From positions 23,540 to 87,539 of the forward strand of contig DBYL01000040.1 of NCBI GenBank assembly GCA_002309835.1: DNA of 64,000 nucleotides. The letters are read 5' to 3'. This document shows, piece by piece, positions 61,081 through 64,000 of the stretch (its first letter is position 1; every line of letters begins with the position of its first letter). The stretch comes from Bacteroidales bacterium UBA1187 (lineage in GTDB: Bacteria; Bacteroidota; Bacteroidia; Bacteroidales; Paludibacteraceae). The notes under the pieces were generated by a model. That model saw only the letters and a list, made by a program, of their open reading frames with translations, was not told the DNA's origin and ran no database searches. The translations under genes were made by a program, and so were the position numbers.

Positions 61081-61950
61081 ATGACAGAATTTGTTAAACG
61101 GACCATTAGTGGCGCTGTATTTGTAGGCTGCGTCGTAGGTAGCATTCTTTGGAATCAATGGGCCATTGCGGGCTTATTGCTGTTCATAAATGTGCTGGCG
61201 GTAGATGAGTTTCATCGGTTAGTCAAATCCCCTACGACCTTGCGTGTCTGTGCGTTCTTAGGGGCCATTATGATCTGGCTGACCGCCATCTGCGTGGCAT
61301 ATAAACCCATGGGCGAAGACTATTATCGCGCCTTTAGCATCTCTTTAGCGATCTCGTATCTGCCGATTTTGGTGCTTAGTCTGATGGACGAAATCTGGAA
61401 CCACTCCGGTAAACCGCTACAGAATTGGGGAAACATGCTTATCTCCCAAGTGATGATTGCTATACCGCTGTGTTGTATGTGTCTGTTGTACAGTTTAGAC
61501 AAATGGCTGTTATTAGCGCTCTTTGTATTGATTTGGATCAATGATACGGGAGCTTATTGCGTAGGTAGTTTGACTGCTAAGCGCCCGCAGGGAAATCATA
61601 AGATGACTCCGCACATCAGTCCCAAGAAAAGTTGGGAAGGATTGCTCGGAGGTGTATTCTTTGCAATGGTTGCAGCCGTCATCTTATACAAGTGCGGTTG
61701 GTTTGATTCTATCTCTGCGAATGGATACGGACTTGCCGTAGCATTGGGCTTCGCGGCGACCACGAGTTTGTTTGGCACCTTGGGCGATTTGGAGGAAAGT
61801 CTCTTCAAACGCTCAATTGGGGTGAAAGATTCCGGTAATTTCCTACCCGGTCACGGAGGTGTATTAGACCGTTTTGACAGTATATTATTAGCAGCTCCGA
61901 TACTTACTTCGTACAGTTGGTTATGCTACTTCATTGTACCGCTTCTTTAA
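61081..61950 (+). CDS. cdsA: Phosphatidate cytidylyltransferase
   Basis: A 289-residue polytopic membrane enzyme making CDP-diacylglycerol for phospholipid synthesis. About seven to eight helices and the family signature: HISPKKSWEGLLGGVFFAM, then GDLEESLFKRSIGVKDSGNFLPGHGGVLDRFDSILLAAPI. ATG at 61081, 19 nt downstream of its promoter. The next gene overlaps its 3' end by 28 nt. Confidence 0.95.
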   Translation: MTEFVKRTISGAVFVGCVVGSILWNQWAIAGLLLFINVLAVDEFHRLVKSPTTLRVCAFLGAIMIWLTAICVAYKPMGEDYYRAFSISLAISYLPILVLSLMDEIWNHSGKPLQNWGNMLISQVMIAIPLCCMCLLYSLDKWLLLALFVLIWINDTGAYCVGSLTAKRPQGNHKMTPHISPKKSWEGLLGGVFFAMVAAVILYKCGWFDSISANGYGLAVALGFAATTSLFGTLGDLEESLFKRSIGVKDSGNFLPGHGGVLDRFDSILLAAPILTSYSWLCYFIVPLL

Positions 61951-62783
61951 GTAAGTTACCGCTTGGCGTACATTATTGGTTCGCCGATTGGTTACTTTAT
62001 CCGATGATGTACTACGTGGTACGTTATCGGAGGCGGATTACCGCGAAGAACTTAGCCGCGGCGTTCCCTGACAAGAGCGAGAAAGAGCGCACGTTAATAG
62101 AGAAAGACTTCTACCATCAGTTCTGCTATACGATGGTGGAGAACATTTACGGCTATCGGGCGAGCGACGAAGAGATGCGGCAACGCGTGATCTTCGGTAA
62201 CATGGAGGAAGTGAACCGTCTGGTGGACGCTGCAGGAGGCGGAATATTTATGTTAGCACACATGGGCAACTGGGAATGGCAAGCCAGTGTGCAGCAGTGG
62301 GTAAGCGAAGGAGTGACGGAATTGAATGTCTATCGGCAGCTGAAGAACAAGAGGATGGACAGACTCATGCTGGCGCTCCGCGCCAAAAGAGGTGGCGAAT
62401 GCGTGGAGAAGAACCGGATCTTACGCGAGATGGTACGATATAAGGCGGAAAAGAAACCGGTGACGATAGGTTTGCTCAGCGACCAGAAACCAAGGCCCGA
62501 AGTGACCCGTACATGGGTGGAGTTCTTGCATCAGGAGACAGGTTTTCTGGATGGCGGAGAGGTATTAGGCAAGAAATTCGGTTATCCGGTGTTCTACGCT
62601 TTTATTACGCGTCCTCAACGCGGGTATTATCACACAGATATGCGTCTGATAGCGGCTGAGCCGCAGAAGACAGCAGAAGGCGAGATCACGAAGGCGTATG
62701 CGCGGATGCTTGAAGAGAATATACAAGCGCAGCCGGCATTATGGCTATGGACGCATAATCGGTTTAAATGGAAAAAGGGATGA
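61923..62783 (+). CDS. lpxL: Lipid A biosynthesis acyltransferase (LpxL/HtrB type)
   Basis: A 286-residue inner-membrane acyltransferase, from the ATG at 61923 (a TTG two codons earlier is also in frame). RRRITAKNLAAAFPDKSEKE precedes the HX4D/E active-site motif AHMGNWEWQ; DQKPRPEV and VEFLHQETGFLDGGEVLGKKFGYPVFYAFITR are typical of the family. Adds secondary acyl chains to Kdo-lipid A, which fits waaA and a PagL-like deacylase in the same window. Overlaps cdsA by 28 nt. Confidence 0.93.
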   Translation: MLLHCTASLSKLPLGVHYWFADWLLYPMMYYVVRYRRRITAKNLAAAFPDKSEKERTLIEKDFYHQFCYTMVENIYGYRASDEEMRQRVIFGNMEEVNRLVDAAGGGIFMLAHMGNWEWQASVQQWVSEGVTELNVYRQLKNKRMDRLMLALRAKRGGECVEKNRILREMVRYKAEKKPVTIGLLSDQKPRPEVTRTWVEFLHQETGFLDGGEVLGKKFGYPVFYAFITRPQRGYYHTDMRLIAAEPQKTAEGEITKAYARMLEENIQAQPALWLWTHNRFKWKKG

Positions 62784-63685
62784 AATGTAGCGTAATCATA
62801 TTAAACTGGAACGGCGCAGAAATGCTGCGTCGGTATTTGCCGTCGGTGGTTAAGAGTCAAGAGTCAATAGCTAAGAGTCAAGAGTTTGAGGTTATTGTAG
62901 CGGACAACGGCAGTACAGACAATAGTTTGGAAGTGTTGGCACAGGAGTTCCCGAGCGTCAAGACTATTGTACTGGATAAGAACTACGGCTTTGCAGAAGG
63001 ATATAATAGGGCTATAGAGCAGGTAGATAGCGAGTACGTCGTGCTACTGAACAGCGATGTAGAGGTGACGGATGGTTGGTTAGCGCCCCTACTCCGATAT
63101 ATGGACGAGCACCCGGACGTAGCAGCCGTACAACCGAAAGTAAGGAGTTGGGTACGGCGTAATTTCTTTGAGCACGCAGGTGCAGCAGGCGGCTATCTGA
63201 GCAAGTTGTATTTCCCTTACTGCCGCGGACGTGTATTATGGCACGTGGAAGAAGACAAGGGGCAATACGACAGCACGGTAGATGTAGATTGGACGTCAGG
63301 CGCGTGTATGTGTGTGCGTACAAAAGTATATAAGGAGTGCGGAGGATTAGATGCAGCGTTCTTTGCGCACATGGAGGAGATTGATTTATGCTGGCGGATG
63401 CGTAATAAAGGTTGGCGATTGGTTTGTCTTCCAGAGAGTGTGGTATTTCACCTCGGCGGCGGTGCTCTGAGTTATGAGAGTCCGCGCAAGACATATCTGA
63501 ACCATCGTAATAACCTGCTGATGATTTATAAAAACAAACAACACCCCGGTGGAGTGCTGTTTGTAAGAGGTTTATTGGATTACGCCGCTGCGCTATTCTA
63601 TCTGCTGCAAGGCCGTTGGGGCGCCTTCAAAGCGGTTTTCCAAGCCCGCAAAGACTATCGCAAGATGCGGAAAACGTACCGATAA
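62780..63685 (+). CDS. GT2-family glycosyltransferase
   Basis: A 301-residue glycosyltransferase from the ATG at 62780, which overlaps the lpxL stop (ATGA); an ATG at 62768 is also in frame. GT-A domain: VIILNWNGAEMLRRYLPSVV, VIVADNGSTDNSLEVL, NYGFAEGYNRAIEQVDSEYVVLLNSDVEV (DXD-type NSDVEV), DWTSGACMCVRTKVY and EIDLCWRMRNKGWRLV. Rhamnosyl-transferase-like. A 35-bp heptamer array inserts KSQESIAKSQEF between the first strand-helix unit and VIVADN. Probably builds a surface polysaccharide. Confidence 0.92.
   Translation: MKCSVIILNWNGAEMLRRYLPSVVKSQESIAKSQEFEVIVADNGSTDNSLEVLAQEFPSVKTIVLDKNYGFAEGYNRAIEQVDSEYVVLLNSDVEVTDGWLAPLLRYMDEHPDVAAVQPKVRSWVRRNFFEHAGAAGGYLSKLYFPYCRGRVLWHVEEDKGQYDSTVDVDWTSGACMCVRTKVYKECGGLDAAFFAHMEEIDLCWRMRNKGWRLVCLPESVVFHLGGGALSYESPRKTYLNHRNNLLMIYKNKQHPGGVLFVRGLLDYAAALFYLLQGRWGAFKAVFQARKDYRKMRKTYR
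62852..62886. repeat. 7-bp tandem array inside the GT2 gene
   Basis: Five units (AAGAGTC four times in near-exact form, and AATAGCT). They encode about 12 extra hydrophilic residues at a surface loop position. Confidence 0.85.
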
Positions 63686-64000
63686 CTATCTCAAGAGATA
63701 TTTATGCCCCTCCTGTATAACGACGCCTCTATAGGTGTCGTTTACTTTTCGTCCGAAGAGGTCGAACATAGGCGCATTGCTATCGAGCGCAGGAACGGTC
63801 TCAATACCTTGTCCCTCATCGTAATATTCGGTGTCGGTATAGAACGGCATAGCACCCGTGAAGGAGAAGTTATAGGTGTTTCCGTCATCGCAATCCAGAT
63901 AGCCGGAGAAGGAATAGATATCCCCGTCTTTACTGATTGCCAGTTGACCGTCGGTCTCCATCCATACGCGGTCCAATTGACTCTCTCCAGACTGGTACCA
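63686..64000 (-). CDS. Secreted protein with type-IX-like C-terminal tail (5' partial)
   Basis: The minus-strand frame is open across the right edge, so only the last 104 residues or so are seen. It contains beta-rich sequence with aromatic and acidic residues (YSFSGYLDCDDGNTYNFSFTGAM) and ends NAPMFDLFGRKVNDTYRGVVIQEGHKYLLR. This ending resembles Bacteroidales secretion tails (FDLxGRKV followed by a final basic strand). Catalytic domain, if any, lies outside the window. Its stop abuts the stop of the convergent GT2 gene. Confidence 0.7.
   Translation of the reverse strand, partial: WYQSGESQLDRVWMETDGQLAISKDGDIYSFSGYLDCDDGNTYNFSFTGAMPFYTDTEYYDEGQGIETVPALDSNAPMFDLFGRKVNDTYRGVVIQEGHKYLLR

Noticed and set aside
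1..64000. tRNA, rRNA, transposase or integrase genes
   Set aside because: I looked for T-loop motifs, conserved rRNA words and transposase or recombinase motifs in the intergenic regions and the protein set and saw none.

Overview
The window looks like a chromosomal segment of an uncultured-type Bacteroidales bacterium. Support comes from the promoters (TTG, then exactly 20 nt, then TAnnTTTG), from several SusC-like or carboxypeptidase-regulatory-domain outer membrane receptors, from a PorT-like type IX secretion protein with type-IX-like C-terminal tails, from a Bacteroidetes-style V-type ATPase operon with a DUF2764 subunit, and from a long-insert Rho factor. The exact family cannot be fixed from sequence reading alone. 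I saw no tRNA, rRNA, CRISPR array, insertion sequence or prophage.

Layout. 1-2481: the end of an AspT/YidE-type transporter fused in frame to a PD40/OmpA peptidoglycan-binding module. 2578-13145: the V-ATPase operon (E, DUF2764, A, an inserted M6-like metalloprotease, B, D, I, K), then fabD and a tiny membrane protein, closed by a hairpin terminator. 13257-16454: DUF1232 protein, HAD phosphatase and Lon, with a convergent XRE regulator. 17531-18190: queH. 22504-18180 (minus): two TonB-dependent receptors with cysteine motifs. 22644-23966: a PagL-like lipid A deacylase. 26143-23967 (minus): a glycosyltransferase and a TPR-like protein. 26196-26884: a gene-free, palindrome-rich and iteron-bearing region. 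26938-34678: a housekeeping operon (waaA, hisS, DUF1599, DoxX, tpiA, gamma carbonic anhydrase, pyrH, frr, rsgA). 37534-34653 (minus): korA-korB. 37681-41440: lepA, NhaD-type antiporter, DedA. 47022-41415 (minus): murC-ftsQ-ftsA-ftsZ plus a Wzz-like protein. 47382-49662: a small envelope operon with a defensin-like cysteine-rich lipoprotein and a MauE/DoxX-thioredoxin-like fusion. 49801-60657: rho, aroQ, two large outer membrane barrels, PorT-like protein, beta-helix lipoprotein and ribF. 61081-63685: cdsA, lpxL-like acyltransferase and a GT2 glycosyltransferase. At the right edge is a partial minus-strand secreted protein.

The most novel candidate is the 47382-49662 operon. Its 83-residue lipoprotein carries the six-cysteine spacing of CS-alpha-beta defensins (C-x16-C-x3-C-x8-C-x5-C-x-C). 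The next gene joins a DCGCFG MauE/DoxX membrane domain to a CxxC thioredoxin-like domain, which could supply its disulfides. Other unusual layers are families of 7-bp and 8-bp tandem repeats at gene junctions (some holding the start codon) and inside loops of coding sequences. Fifteen promoters share an invariant 20-nt spacer, many with a TTGCATATATGCAA palindrome at -33. The cdsA divergent promoters interlock, and every convergent gene pair abuts, nearly abuts or overlaps.
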